Source: Ceriagrion tenellum
Taxonomy: Eukaryota > Arthropoda > Insecta > Odonata > Coenagrionidae
DNA length: 64,000 nucleotides
Reading direction: 5' to 3'
NCBI GenBank assembly: GCA_963169105.1
Contig: OY720635.1
Location: 128,135,894-128,199,893 of the forward strand
Position numbers and translations under genes: made by a program
Shown: in pieces, positions 32,541-46,112 of the stretch
How the letters are laid out: the number at the start of each line of letters is the position of its first letter
Numbering within the stretch: the first letter of the stretch is position 1
Notes under the pieces: model-generated
What the model was told of the DNA's origin: nothing
The model's input: only the letters and a program-made list of their open reading frames with translations
Database searches by the model: none

Positions 32541-34423
32541 TTCTTGGTTACGATGAAAAGAAAATGTTGCAGTTTTAAAACGCCTCGGCGGTCATAGCCA
32601 TTGTTAAGAGAATCAGAATAAAAGTCGTGCTAGTGACGCAAATATAAGTAATTTTCACTAAGTGACGCCATATCATATCAAGGGCCACTTCCATCACTGC
32701 TTCTATAATTTCCTGTTCGGCTGGAAACAAATTTGAAAGTGACTCATATTTGACTCCCTTTCTCCCACATATCCTTCCATAGCTTCATCCTATATTTCGA
32801 CGTAAAAAGCCTCGCATCTTTCCGCTTCAGAAGCTTTGTTAGAGGATAAGGCGGGTGCTTTTCTTCTGACAGCTTTGGGACAAGGCTGCCACCCCCAGGT
32901 GTCTCTTCACATTTTTTGTTATTCCTAAGAGAGGGCGCGCCACATTACCCTCGCTTCACACGGCGAAGTTTTCCTTCGAAAGTTAAAATCACCCTAGCTC
33001 GTCACAGTGCCCTCGAACGATTGACATTTGGAAGCTCAGCTTACTTGCATTCCTTCCGTGTAGGAAACTATCTAAAATGTCTTTGATCGATACAGAATTT
33101 CCAGTCTTATCGTCGCCGTTTCAGAGAGCGTTTGTACGAGACTAATATCGTCATAACTTTTTTATGAGAAAGAAAAATAGCTTATTTGTATTCATCAAAG
33201 AAGGAAAACCTGATAGGAAATTATTTGGGTTCTTTCATTGAGATTATAGAAATATAATAATTTTAATCATTCCATGAAATAATCTCATTGGACATAAATG
33301 AGGGTAAAATTGCCAAGTTGAAGGGATTCGTATGAGTTTTTTTCTTTTTCGAATGAGACTGGCAAATGACGAGACAATAATGGAATTTGGCCAGGATTGG
33401 AAGTTTCATAGGAACAAAAAAATTGGTACCAATTGTCTTGAAATTGGAGCATTATCTTATTTTTTTCGCTCAGCATTGAATCTGAGGGAATGGTACACGT
33501 TTATATAATTTTCATTGACATATGTGCATGATTAGCTGGAATTAACGGAGAAAAATGTCTCATTTATCGAGCCCTTTGGGTTTTGTTCTTAACCATCAAA
33601 TCGTATCCTTCTTTAAATTTGGTATATGAGTATCGGCTATTACTGTAACTGGACTTTAAACTTTGGCCCTTACGACCTCTGCAACGAGTTACCCTTGACT
33701 CTTGGATAGGAAGAGTCTGACGCTGAGAAATATAAGAAAATACCAGGCCTCAAACTCATTTTCATAGATTGGTACGTATTTTGGAGTAATAAATCTTTTT
33801 ATTGAGTCACTTAGAGGAAATATTGTTATTTTAGTCGGGAATGATGATTGATATCCTCTCGGAAATCGTATTCTCTTTACATTTTGCCCGTGAGAGGTTG
33901 TTATAGAGTTGTGTTATCCAAATAGGAAGATATGAAAAACATATTTATTTCCATTATGCCGGTTGACGTGCATGCTGTTCCGATGTCTAAAACTATATAT
34001 GAAAACTCATCAATTCATTCGGTGGAAGGTCGAGGGCGGATTTATATGAGTTATGAATGCGACTAACGGAGTCATTCCGTTCTAACGATCGTGTGATTGC
34101 TGTGCGTTCATTCATTGTTATCACCGTAAAAACCCATACCTCCACGCGGGAAGCATCGACGTCACCGTGAAAATGAGAAAAACTCATTCTTACGGTCGTA
34201 TACGTGGCGTTTCAGAGCCCACATTCCCGCGCGCCTATAACAATCCCCGCTCACAAATCTAATATCTTACCGCCCCTCCCCTAGCTTTGTTGGCTCCTGC
34301 CCATTTTAGGAGACACGCTGCGTAAGATTGTATTTAATAGTTTTCGAATGGGTGTTCTTTGTAATGTCATTGAATTATCCTTAATACATTTAATTCGAAT
34401 AAATGTGCTATGATATACTTATA
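32541..34423. other. Unassigned AT-rich DNA
   Basis: No gene or repeat recognised. Confidence 0.35.
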
Positions 34424-34460
34424 TGGTACTAGCAGAGCCACCCGGCTTCGCACGGGTAAG
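34424..34460 (+). repeat. Short hairpin motif CCCGGCTTCGCACGGG
   Basis: A GC hairpin in AT-rich DNA (34,441-34,456), preceded by TACTAGCAGAGCCA. Very similar hairpins mark the ends of some dispersed repeats in insect genomes (general knowledge), so this may be the end of an unrecognised element; nothing adjacent confirms it. Confidence 0.3.
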
Positions 34461-36734
34461 AGTTAAACTTTTAATGAAGTGCAATGGCCCCAATCAATGA
34501 TAAAAAGAGTTAGGCTAAATATGCAAGCAAAAAAATGCTCGTATGAATTTGCACGTTCATTACCCATCTTCTGTTTGCCGAGAAAAAATTCCATTTTTGA
34601 AATTATTGTATCGATAGTGATTGAATTAATAATTTTATATTCAAGAAATTCCAAGAAATTCCGTAGAGCCTAATCACTTGCAATAATTCAATAGTCCCCC
34701 AATAATAACCTCCGCACTGATTCCAATTTTGTTCCAATGCGAATAAGACGGCTTTGCGAGGATCGTGGCGAATTGGTGGTAAACATCCAAGCATAAAGTT
34801 ATAAGGTTGGGAATTCATTTTAAATTTAAATTTCAAATTAAAGGTTAACATTTCATTTATTAAGTTGATAAATTTATCGGTTACATAAAGTTCTTCCTAA
34901 TATAACTTTAAGTCATAGTTACCTGAATGCATTTTACAAATGGTTTATTCGATTTATCCAAAGTTGTCAGTTGTTGTTGTTGAATTTAATAAAGGATTAT
35001 GCTATGAAGTTTAGCCTGACTTGGTAACGATACTTGTTAGTTTACATTATGTCAAAGGCATGATGCTGATTTTCAATATCATACTCCGTTCTAGCCTGAT
35101 CGATAATGATTAAACGTTAAGTATATTTATTTGACCTAAAATGAGGTTGTAATGGTGCTCATAACATTTAATTATGTTTGAAATTTGATGGTAAGGTATC
35201 GGTCTCTGGCTCGTCTACGGGCGTTGCCATGTATCTCGTAGAATGGCATTAGAAAGTGTCATAGAAAGTTCGTCTCGAATGCTTGTGTTTATTAATATAT
35301 GAGGATTTATCGAAGCTATGCCTTAAGATTCTTTTAAACATTGTTTGGAATATTTTACCTTTATAATGTAACTTGCCGGACATTTTTTTCCAGAAATCCA
35401 TTAATCTGGGACAGTGGTACGTCATTCGTACATATGAGCTATCCATTTCACGACAAAAATTGGGCTTCTTCGGACCTAAATGTCCTCATCATATCAGTTT
35501 ACAACGCGGTAGCATTTATGTATTTTTATGGGGGAAATTCTTAAGCTATGACTCTATTGCTATGGAGTATGTAGAGAATTTAGAGAAGGTTGAGATGTGT
35601 GTTTCGCCAAAAAAATGTGTACGCACATGTTCCCATTTGTGCATGGCGTAGCGAATGTCGTTTGCTCGTGCATGGTGACGCCGAGAATGTACGGACGGCC
35701 GTCCTCCATTGTTTCAGCCTTTTAATAAATCGATGGCGTCCTATAATTCCTTTTCCCTCCAGCTCCGAGATTCCCTTCCTCCGTCCCCCAACTCTCTGAA
35801 ACCCTTGCCCCTCCACCGCCCGAAAAACAACAGCGCTGATTAATCTCCATCCATTAATAAATTCTCGCTGCTGCGCGCATGGCTTACAACATGTGAATCG
35901 CCGTGCATTTATTTATTCCCCTCCCCCCATACCGCTGGCTGCACACACGACACGAGAGCGGGGCCGGATTCCCGGTTCCTTCTCCCCTCCCTTACATCCT
36001 AACACCCTTTAAACTCCCGGCCTCCCTCCCTACCTCTCGGCCCCGCGGTATAATTCTTCAGGCTGCCAGGGAGGCTTTTGGTTATTCATGTATCCACCCC
36101 ACCTTCCACCGAACCACTGCCGCTGGGAAACCCTTAAGTTTCCGTCTGTTGACCGACTCGGGAACGAGATGAGAGAGATAAACGTTCGTGCAGTCGCTAT
36201 TTACACTTGCGTTTTTTTTAAACTAATAAATACGTTGGTGTGATAATCCGTGTAGTATTTTTCTCAAGCTCTCATATCTACCGTGTGGACACAGTTTTCG
36301 TGACTCGGGGTCGCGTATGCATTCCACAGATATGATACGGTGAAGTATGATATTGCATGGGATAAGGTGATCTTGCCTACCGAATGCTAAAAGGTTATGA
36401 GGTATTCATCTGAGATGTATTTTCTTGTAAAATTGTTGGGATGGGGTAAAGAATGAATCGGGCGAGAAAGAGCGAAGGTTGAAATCTCCAGTGATGCATT
36501 GGCGTTAAAATGAATTATCTTAATCAATTTAAGCGTGGGGCATGAGGAAACAATACGACACTCGAACTACTGGATGGCTTTTAAATTGCTAATAGGGGTG
36601 GCTTTTGGTTACCGTTTTTGCATTAAAACACATTCATTTTGTGAAATAATCGGCCTTGAGTTCTTTTGAGTCGTGACTAAATTCCTTGTAAAGAATAATT
36701 TTTGCTGACACAGCATGTGCATTTGAGACAGTGC
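34461..36734. other. Unassigned DNA
   Basis: No gene recognised. A C/T-rich patch lies at about 35,745-36,060 with antisense frames of no known motif. Confidence 0.35.
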
Positions 36735-36800
36735 ATATCTACATCTTCTTATTACCCTGCGAGACACCACAAGGGCGTTTGGCATGGGATGACTTATCAC
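36735..36800 (-). mobile_element. Decayed LINE 3' terminus
   Basis: ATATCTACATCTTCTTATTA followed by CCCTGCGAGACACCACAAGGG is a worn version of the terminal hairpin and GATGTA tail of LINE families 1 and 2, read on the minus strand. The upstream part is not recognisable. Confidence 0.55.
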
Positions 36801-36997
36801 TAACATGAACTACAGTGAAGAACTTAACTTTCACCAACATGCTCCACATAATGGGTATGCTACAAATGCTACATAACCTACTAAAATAATCCATAATGTA
36901 GCTATGAAAACGTGACGCAAGAGTCATGCAGGGAACATGCAAAACATCGTGTTAGCCCTACTCGGCAGATTTAGAAACATGCATTGGGGTGCGTATG

Positions 36998-37015
36998 AAT
37001 AAATAAATAAATAAA
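36998..37015 (+). repeat. Microsatellite (AAAT)n
   Basis: About four and a half AAAT units, ending AAATAAAC. Confidence 0.85.
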
Positions 37016-38039
37016 CTATCTGTCAAAAACCTATTTCAAAGTGTCAACTCAGCTAATCGGTCTCTAATCGATCGCGGGATAAACGACATTTTTAAACCTC
37101 TCTGTTTTACAATATATTTCCTTTCTTTTGTTCTTATAATCTGAGATACAATAGTATGCTGGAGTTCGTAAGATATTGATAAATTTTTCTGAAAATAAAT
37201 CGGTTTTGAATTTAAATAAAAGGTTGAATCTAATTTTCAAAAGACGGTCAACATATACAGGATGACGGACAGCAAATAGACTGCAGTTAGTTTTTGGTTC
37301 GTTTATTTACCCTTTTCCTGTTAAGCGTTCTTCATGTGGCACCCAATTATGGGTCAGTATTCAAATGAAAGTCATCACTGCCGGAATTCAAATATGGATC
37401 CTTTGGGATGGGAAGCCATTCCAGCCACCATTCCGACGAGACATAGAGGAAGCAGGAAGATCGGTCCGAGATTTCGTGAGTTATTTAAGTCCTCTCCCGT
37501 GTCTCCAGAGGGCTTATTAGGGAGATAGAATTGCCTTCAAGAATTTTAACTATGGTGAGAGGGAGAGAGAAGAGGAATTTAAGGGATTCTTCTGAAGATC
37601 AGGGTCATAAAATTATCCCGTCGGAGCGGGCGATGTCGGCGTTTCGGAGGTTTTTTTCCCTCCTTGATCACATCGACCTCCTGTCGTGTATTCATCGTCG
37701 ACCTCTGGTTCTTGTCTCATGAACCTCTCCTCCTTTTATTTCTCTCCCGGAACACAGTCGCTGTATGGGTGTAATTATAATTTCTGGCGGCTCTCCGTAG
37801 TAAGTTGTGGTTGGTAGTTTGGGAGAGGTAGCGACCATAGACGGGTAGAACTACATAGCTCGAAGTCACGGGATCACATAAGTTGCGGGTAGAAACAAAC
37901 GAAAGTTCGTTCAAACCCGAATAAACAATGAGCGAGTTCGTTTGAGTATTGATTATTGTGATGGTTGCGTGAAATTTCAAAGCTTCTAAGATATGGTGAT
38001 ATTTGTAAAACAATATATCGTGCCCCGTGTTGTCATCAC
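37016..38039. other. Unassigned DNA
   Basis: No gene or repeat recognised up to the TTAA of the next element. Short frames at 37,334-37,722 have no known motif. Confidence 0.35.
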
Positions 38040-38625
38040 TTAAGGTAGTTTGAGCGAAATATCATTTTACTTCGAAACCAATTTGGTCTAATTTTTAAGA
38101 AAAATATATCACCCTTCCAATGACACCGAAAATTCAACACCTTACCACATTACTTTTGGAGATATTTGCCAAAAAATGCCAGCCCTTTTACATGGGAAAT
38201 GGTACGTGTATGAACTCCAGAGAGACAATATTTTACAAAATGAGATATTTCTAACACTTAGGTGTCGTAAAAAAACCAACAGCGTGTAGTTTGTATTTTT
38301 TCTCAACTATATTTGAAAATTAATCATATTGTCACCGCAGTAGGTTCTTGGGTATCACGAAAAACCTTCCGCTTTAAAGGAGTTTCAAACGCACCGCGCG
38401 AAAGAAATGAGTCAAGTTAAAGACTTATTTAGATATTTTCATTGAATTACTTACAATTTCTATCTTATAAAACTATATTATCGCATCTTTAATTTAAACT
38501 ATATTATTGCACCATTAATAATGCAATATTTAATTGATGTGTCCTACAGCAGGTGAAATTAAAACGTATAATTCGAATATGGTCTCTATTATGACTAGGG
38601 AACTATCTCGCTCGGACTACCTTAA
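38040..38625. mobile_element. TTAA-flanked TIR element, complete
   Basis: TTAA (38,040-38,043 and 38,622-38,625) flanks inverted ends GGTAGTTTGAGCGAAATAT and GGTAGTCCGAGCGAGATAG. The 578-bp interior is non-coding. TTAA duplication is the hallmark of piggyBac-type transposases, so I infer a piggyBac-like MITE; the transposase itself is not in the window. Relatives: 13,800-14,153, 47,442-47,610 and 58,541-59,470. Confidence 0.75.
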
Positions 38626-39118
38626 AGGTGCTTGCTCACAGAATTGTTTCCCTCAACAGAGGAGAGCGAACGTTCGGTGATTGGTTGAATCGCATTACTG
38701 TCCACCTGTTCATTGAGATCACTTCCGCCATCGAGAATTGATGCGTCGGTTGGTAGGGAAAGGATTACGAGGTAATTGGTGAAGGGTGGAGAGAAACCCG
38801 GTGTCGGCATCAGCCTTCTCTTAACGGAAGGCATAGGGGTGCTCGATGTAGTAATAGCAGGGAGGATGCTGGGCCAAAGGGGAAGGAGAAGAAAGAGACC
38901 AGGTCTCTTGAATGAGGTAGGAAATATGCAGAGATGAAGAATGAGGTCGGAAGGGTACGTAGGTGTTTTCTGTCTTAGGAAACCGATTTTTAGTGCTTCA
39001 ACGTCCATCCAAACATGTGCCCATCTAGAAACAGCCTTTGCGAATGATAATATCATTGTTCTGACTGCCAAATAATGGCCAAGGGAATGTGCGTGACCAC
39101 CCTGGTGCCCTGATGTGG
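38626..39118 (-). other. Unassigned region with a 173-codon frame
   Basis: A minus-strand frame (39,143-38,622) begins inside the left arm of the hairpin at 39,119-39,210 and runs 173 codons with no stop. It has no motif, signal or repeat that I recognise. It might be an exon or chance; I give no product. Confidence 0.25.
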
Positions 39119-39210
39119 TCATATTGAGATGAAATAAGAACACTTTGTAAATTTACCTTTTAATTTAATTTTTGCTCTTTACTAAGTGTTCTTATTTCAT
39201 CTCAATATGA
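39119..39210. repeat. Perfect 27-bp inverted repeat (hairpin)
   Basis: The arms, 39,119-39,145 and 39,184-39,210, are exact complements (core TTGAGATGAAATAAGAACAC). With one mismatch they extend to about 33 bp. The loop of ~26-38 nt is T-rich. This could be a very short fold-back element or a precursor-like hairpin RNA; exact identity suggests recent origin or conversion. Confidence 0.9.
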
Positions 39211-42200
39211 ACTCAATATTCCACAAAGTTAACTCGCAAACCATTGAAGATACCCTAATGTGTTGCTTCACCTCAGTCTTCGGCCCTGCCCTTGCCAAAT
39301 AAACCGGCTCTGAGGGCGAAGAATTTCCATTAGTTGTTAAATAAGCTTTAAATAGCTGGATACATTTAGTTCTGAGGGTCGTAGACCTAATTTTTTTCAC
39401 CTAGGAGGCTCTCAAGCCGACCTGTTTTGCAACGAGTGGATAACTTTGGTTTGTTTTTCTAAGAAAGGAATCTGCGAGGTATTACACCTTCGTAATCATT
39501 GTCGAAGTGAACCAACTTGGAAAGGGAGTTTGATTTTAACCCCAAAAATTCGTGTGGAGGGGCTGGGATATAAAGCTGGACAGCATGTGAATGCTTTCCA
39601 TAGCACTAAGCGCCTCCCAGCTAAAGCTCCGTGGTGGAAACAAGTATCTACACCCTGCGGCACGTTCCTGAGAATGAAAGCACGCACCTCATGGAACACT
39701 TCCCTATCAGAATACATCAATCAGATTTGGTATTATTACTGCTTAATAGAATTAAATTAGCCAAAAATTTTTTTTAATGCGACAGCCAGAGACATTGGCA
39801 TGCGTATGAGATCTCTACTCAAAGTGTTGAGGATGGCAAATCCAACTTCCCTATTTGCGAATAGATTTATATCATTTTTCTCTCGAATGCCGCACGAATC
39901 GTCGCATACTTGGCCATGCACACCAGAACTAATGAAATGCGAGGGAATGGCTGTGGTGTTGAATTTTACGCCGCACGCAATATTAATGGCCCTAAAGGCA
40001 TTCCTCATTTTGCAGAGGTTTCGGATGAAATAAGACGATTCCGGAAGGCTGTAAGCATTTCAATTTCTCTTCGCGCCTTTCACTCGACACGTCTGGAGGC
40101 TGCGGAGGAATACTTTCCATGCTCATGTCTAGCCATTAGTCAAATTCCTTCTGCTCCACCGCCGCAGTGCGTGGGAGGACTAATAAAAAATAAATGGGGA
40201 AGACGGAATATTACCCGCGCGTTCCTTCTAAACGAATTCTGAATTGGATGTTGCCATTCACTTTCATTCTTCGCCGACAAAATTGTCGCACCAAATAATT
40301 TTTCCAGTACATACTTGCGGAAGAGTGAGGAGGCTGAACCTATCTGGTTGTAACCACTTTCATGTTACTAATTTCCTCCAGTTATCCATATCATTACCCC
40401 TCTTTTCTTCGAACTCTTATAGAGGTTCCTCCTAACCTCAGTCTTTAATGTACATCATAGGCCTTGACCTCTGAATTCAATCACACCATCTGTCGTTGCG
40501 TTCAAAGCACCTCTTGCCGTCTAGGGAAGACTTCTTTTCCTTCCGTTTTTGGAGGCCGATTTATTCCCATCTGGAAATGGAAGGGTCGGATGTTCTAGAA
40601 ATTCCGTAGTGGGAAGGAAATGGAATTCAGGGAAAAAATAAGTACGCCTAAGTCTTCATTGGATTACTGTCCTCGCCGTTTCTAGTCATTTGCCATCCGA
40701 GAATGACTTTTTCCCATCGAAAGGCAATGACAGAAAGGAAAAATAATATTACAATCCAAAATATTTAACTCCATTTACTTGCTTTTATCCCACGTATAAA
40801 GCTCGGCATTGTTATCATTAAGATCATATATAAATCTTAATATTTTTCTAAGATGTTTCAAACTTCTGCACCAGATGAACAATCATACGCAATTGGTGTA
40901 TACTTGTGGGTTGACTCGGGGGTAACTTTGGATTTTGATTGAGAATGATTCAAGTACTTGTTTATCGGTACTTGTGTTTTATACTAAACATTTTGTGTGT
41001 GGGTTTTGTGGAGGCGGCGGAAGTACGAAGAAGAAACTGTTAGAGGAGAATAGAAGGTGAATGAAGCAAGTAATGGGTGGTACAAGAATACATTAAAAAC
41101 CGAGATGCAGAGGTTAGGTATGTGTGCAAAGGATAGAAATAGATTCTGGCTAATTGGATGGGAGGAAGAGAGTTTTAATATATGTCGATTTGAAGAAAAA
41201 TCAGGGTAAAGATGCACTAGATGACTTTGGTTGCAGAAGTTTATATGGTAATATTTCTTATACATCCATCCTAACCTACCTAAGTTGCCAAAATACCCAT
41301 GATGATAATCGAGAAAGATGTGTGGTGTTCCGGTCGAACGGTTAGGTTGAATATTTATTTGGTTTCCCGCCGGATAATGGTGTTGATTTGAGCTGACGCG
41401 GCGCTTTCATAGTGTAGTTTGCCATATCTACGGTGAGTGGTCTACATCATCTTCCTGGTAAATACGTAAGAAGAGACGATGACAGACTACAGTCAAAATG
41501 TCTGTGCAGATCAACCCCATCCTCTTAGTGGAGACCCGAGAAATTTTCATCCTAAGAGAATTCATCATTCGCCGGGAACACCTCACATGGCTCATGATTT
41601 CCAATACTGATAGCTCACCGATTAAAACGAGTTTGAATAGGTATGGTAATTTTTGCCATCCGATCTTCTGAAAAGGATGTCATATGCTATATCTCTCTAC
41701 ATCATATATTTAGCTCGACATGTGAGCGTAAAAATTAAAAATACAATTCGCAAAGGTAACTATACTGAATAAATACCTATTATAAAAATGATTGTACTGC
41801 CCTCTGTAGCGTCCCCCGTTTCTGTTTACCATTTCTCTACTCCTATTTCGTCGAAACTCAATGGGGTCAACTCGCAGTTACCCGGGAAAGCCTTTGCTTT
41901 TGCTTTTCCAGGAAGACCCTTTTCCTTTCACGTTGCTTCGAAAAATTCTGTTTACCATGCGCAAATTATGGGTTTATCCCCGACCAGCGCCAATTCAAGG
42001 GTATTTATTTTTTTATTTTGACATCTCTCTCGGGATTCTTAATGCTGAATTTTCTTTTCCCAATTTTGCCCTTCGCCTGTCTTCCTGGCCTTCTGTGGGC
42101 CCTGCCAATCCATTTTTTCCACTTTCCTCCATAGAATCCGCTTTTGTTTTGCGTAATATGTGGCTGTTGAAATGGCGGAGGAAGTGAAAAACAAGGAAAG

Positions 42201-42322
42201 AAAAGGAGATGATAATGGTAATAATAACTTATCTTTATTTCGAGCGAATTTTGGACTTTCCTCCTCTCTTACAACTAACTCATTTTAACACACACAAACC
42301 TCCATGTCCTGGGCAGTGGATA
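39211..42322. other. Unassigned DNA
   Basis: No recognisable gene in 3.1 kb. Frames of 60-110 codons at 39,446-40,242 overlap on both strands and show no known motif. Confidence 0.35.
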
Positions 42323-42412
42323 GTCTACCCAGGCGGGATTCGAACCCGCGACCTCCGGGTTAGCAGGCGAGGAATTTACCCCGCCGCCCCCGGGGCCGAC
42401 CGGCCGAGAGGG
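42323..42412 (-). mobile_element. SINE family C, tRNA-derived head
   Basis: The minus strand reads GTCGGCCCC, then GGGGTAAATTCCTCGCCTGC, TAACCCGGAGGTCG, and the B box CGGGTTCGAATCCCG. It continues at the left with TGGGTAGACTATCC and a GT-rich tail near 42,285. The related copy at 54,452-54,532 shares this order, so it is a dispersed SINE rather than a single tRNA gene. Confidence 0.7.
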
Positions 42413-45400
42413 GAAAGAGGGTTCGAATTCTAGGGGAGGTCGATTCGATTTTTCAGAATTTTGCTCATTGATGTCATTTGATGATCTATAACGTGAATTA
42501 CCGTAGATATGCACCTACAGAAATGATCTAATATCGTTCATACCTTAGAGTATTCTTACTTACCCAAGACACCACCGTCCCCTTTCGGGAGTAGAACTGT
42601 GAAAATACGTTAAGTTCTTTGTTATAGGCCCGTAAAGCAGGCTTTTCCTTTAAAATTTCGTTCATTGCTCTGTTTTTTGCGAACCGCTTTCCTTACTTAA
42701 AACAGTACATTTGACTACAAATTTTGCGTCCATAGTGTTACGCATACATTCGTATGTGGGTAGACATTCGCCTGGAAAATTAGTACTTGATTTTTATCGT
42801 ATTCCTCATTCCTTCAAGTAAAATATCGTTTTCATGCGCGATCATCTTGACACTGGAATAAGATTATAAAGAGACATGAAGCCCCGTTTAATGATTTGTT
42901 CTCGCCTGGGTGATTATGTGCGTGCCAATATGCTGTAGAAATTTGTATAATAATGGGGAAACAATCTAAATTATTTGTTTAATGGCCTCTCTTTCACGGC
43001 ACTTTCAAAAAATAAATAGCTACGAAAAGTTGAACATCTTGTATCGGACGATCGAAACAATATTCTTAATTTATTACCTAACCTTGGCTATATCTTCCTC
43101 TTTTCGTCTGCCATAAAATGCTAATAATTTGGAGCTGAATGGTTCTCACCCTTGCTTCCGGGTATCATGATTGCTTTTCAAGGAGTTTCACCGACGGTTT
43201 GGAGATGAAGCTCCGGTTTTGGAAAGATTGAGTGGCAGCATCCCGCTTCCATATATAGTTCGCAAAAGTGCCATAAAAGCACTATTATCTCTCTCAAGGC
43301 CATCGCTCAGAGTTGTTCCATCACTCTTTCAAGTACCCAAGTTTCCTTGAAGGAAATATTCAGCGTCAGAAACTTCCTCATCTTCGGCGCCATTAATATT
43401 TGTGATGCAAAATGGCATTCTCTCTTTAATTCCGTTCACGTCCTGCTCTTAGAAGGATGCGCATCACTAAGAGATGCAACCCGTCTCGCGATGGAATCTC
43501 CTTGGTCTTCGCAGAAGGCACAAATTGCGCTGACGGATTACCATTTGTTTCCGAGGCATCATGAATGCTTTTGCATTATAATTCCTTCCTAACTTCCGGA
43601 TGTTTACCAGAGTTAAACGGTCACTAGCTCGGTGATGTGAATATTGAAAACTAATGAGTGGTGCCATCCATTGTGCGGAGTAATACAGCGGCATGTAATC
43701 AAGATTAAGTATGTATTTTGGAAATAAATTATCCTCGATTCGGGCCTGAACCCTTACCTTCCTAACATCATCGGGCTCTTGTATCACCTTTTTATTTCCC
43801 AAGTTTACGTTTCACTTGGAGGGTAAATCAACCTCCAAAAATACAGCCATACCTACTACTGGCCAACGTTGCTGTATTTATTAGAGGTGATGAAAGCGTA
43901 GTGGTTCAGCTTAAAATTATGAACGGCATTATTTTCGGGCTCAATGCATGTTTTTTGTCTGACTTAGTAAATTAAATGTTCACTTGTGCTATATATTGAT
44001 GGTTTGTGCAGTTTATTTGTTTTTTTTCAATGAAGCTAAGGGTTCGTTATCTCCTACAAACTCATACATTTTGATTAATAGAATTCGGGGGTATAAGAGT
44101 ACTAGGAAGGGGAAAGCGTTAGAAGAAGTACACTGTGTATTAATTTTTTTAGTGTAATTTCTTTCTAGTATTGTTACGAATGTTTATAGATTTCAATCTG
44201 ACTCCATTACTAATTTAAACATGGTATGTTTTTAAGCATTCAGCTCCCGCGGCAAATTCTTCTGCGGTAACCCTGATACACTCTTATTAAGTCTGCTCGG
44301 TCACTGTAAAATGCTAAGAGGAAAGCGCTGCCGGCAATAATGAAAAAAGATGGTAAACATGTTCGTGGGTACTTTTTCGAAGGTCATTTTAGCCTGAGTA
44401 ATCGATACTTGGAAGCTGCGGTTAAATTTTATCTTCGCTGGAAATCTATTGCGGTTGACATTCTGTTTTAATGTCAGAATTAAAACAATTCTGTCATTCC
44501 TATAATATATTACTAGTCATCTTTTTTGAATCTGGTTGTTTTCTTGCACATAAGTATGTCTCTACTATTCGATATTGTTCACTGATTCCACAGAACAACA
44601 TCGGACAGCGTCAAAGGCCAGAAAAATTGGTAATTGCTGTTCAATAAGTTACAGTTTGTTGGTCTAAGACTTCAGTTCTCAGGGTTCCGTTCCACCAACA
44701 CCTTTTAATCGCAAATATCTCTGTAATCTCTCCTTTCCTGTCTTCGATAAATCCCTCACGACCAATAAACGAAGTTGTAATCAATAAACATAATCAAATG
44801 AAAATGCAAACGCGCATATTGTTATCAAATAAAAATACAAGGGGCCAGAATAAGGTTAAAAGTTAATAATGATTTTTTTAGTGCGATTATTCATTACAAT
44901 AGATACATGTTCGTGTCAAATGTCTATGCTATTGAAAATATTGATATATGGTTGCAATTTTGCTGGTACCATTCGTCATTTTCACCTTTTTGAATCGTGA
45001 GCAACTTACTCGTGCGGAATTCATCGCAATCGAGCAAACGTATCTTGAATATTGTCGGGATTTGTCTCTTCGCGGTGATTGACGCGATTCGCGGAAATAC
45101 TCTTGTGGGGTTCTAGACTTCTCGTTCTTGATTTCTGCATTGACATGGCGTATTTGCCATTAATCTCTTGGCGTAGGAGTGTAGAGGTTGTATTGTGCGT
45201 TCTCCATATTTCACTGCACGCGTAGAGGGTGTCGAATGCCTTTGCCACTCAATACCTTTGTGCATCGATATGGACTAGTCAAGAAATGCTGGGATGAGTT
45301 CTCCGCCAGAAGACTTTAACCCGGAAGATGTGTTTCTCTCTTTACGAGAGGGTTCGTTCACTGCGGGGTGTAAATGAAGTTAATGGCTTCGTAGGAGGTG

Positions 45401-45804
45401 TCAAACGGAAACAAAGTTGTTTATCTTATTGTAGTCACCTATCGGCCTCCCGCGATTGCCAATGGAATAGCGGGAAAACCTAATGGGGCACTTAGTGATT
45501 TATTACTGAGTTGTGATTTATGAATCATTCATCGTGAAGGAGAACAGAATTATTCGCGCGAGAACCTCTTGAACATTCCTTACCTTTTATGAAAGCCCTT
45601 TTCTCTTCCCCGTGAAGAAATTTCTTGGCAAGGTATTTACGTGAAATCCATTTCAAAGCCATAGATCTAGCAATAAATGAAGCCATACGGTTTAATAGCA
45701 CTAGGGCAATCACTGCCATAAATATTGCTCAGTTGGCTATAGTGAAGAGATTGTTAATGCAGTTAAAACGCTGAAAATAGTGGTCTTTCAGATTGTCGTG
45801 TTCT
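42413..45804. other. Unassigned AT-rich DNA
   Basis: No gene or repeat recognised in 3.4 kb. Confidence 0.35.
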
Positions 45805-46112
45805 AGGGGATCGGGTTGGTGTGGTGGCTAGAGTACTGGCTAACCATACGGGCGGCCAAGGTTCAAATCCCTACAGAGGAGGATATTTTTCAGAGGAAAC
45901 CCGATCCCTACTTGAGTGTCTTGTGGAGGACACTTCAAGTACAGTACTACGTCTGTCGGATGAGACGTTAAACCGTGGTCCCATTGGCGCCTTTCGTTAA
46001 GAGCAGGCTAATTCCGACGCTAGGTTTCTATCTACCCTTCCTCCCTTACCTGTCCCCCATGGCGCAAATTACCTTAGCTGTCGGTCGCCTTCCCAAAATC
46101 CATTCCAACCCT
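45805..46112 (+). mobile_element. SINE family A, full-length copy
   Basis: Head GGGTTGGTGTGGTGGCTAGA and B box AAGGTTCAAATCCCTAC, then AAACCCGATCCCTACTTGAG, GACGTTAAACCGTGGTCCCA, TTAAGAGCAGGCTAATTCCG and the end GTCGGTCGCCTTCCCAAAAT. Slightly better preserved in the middle than the copy at 32,241. Confidence 0.85.

Noticed and set aside
42323..42412. A single-copy tRNA gene
   Set aside because: A second copy at 54,452 shares the flanks, and the anticodon arm is irregular, so a SINE fits better.
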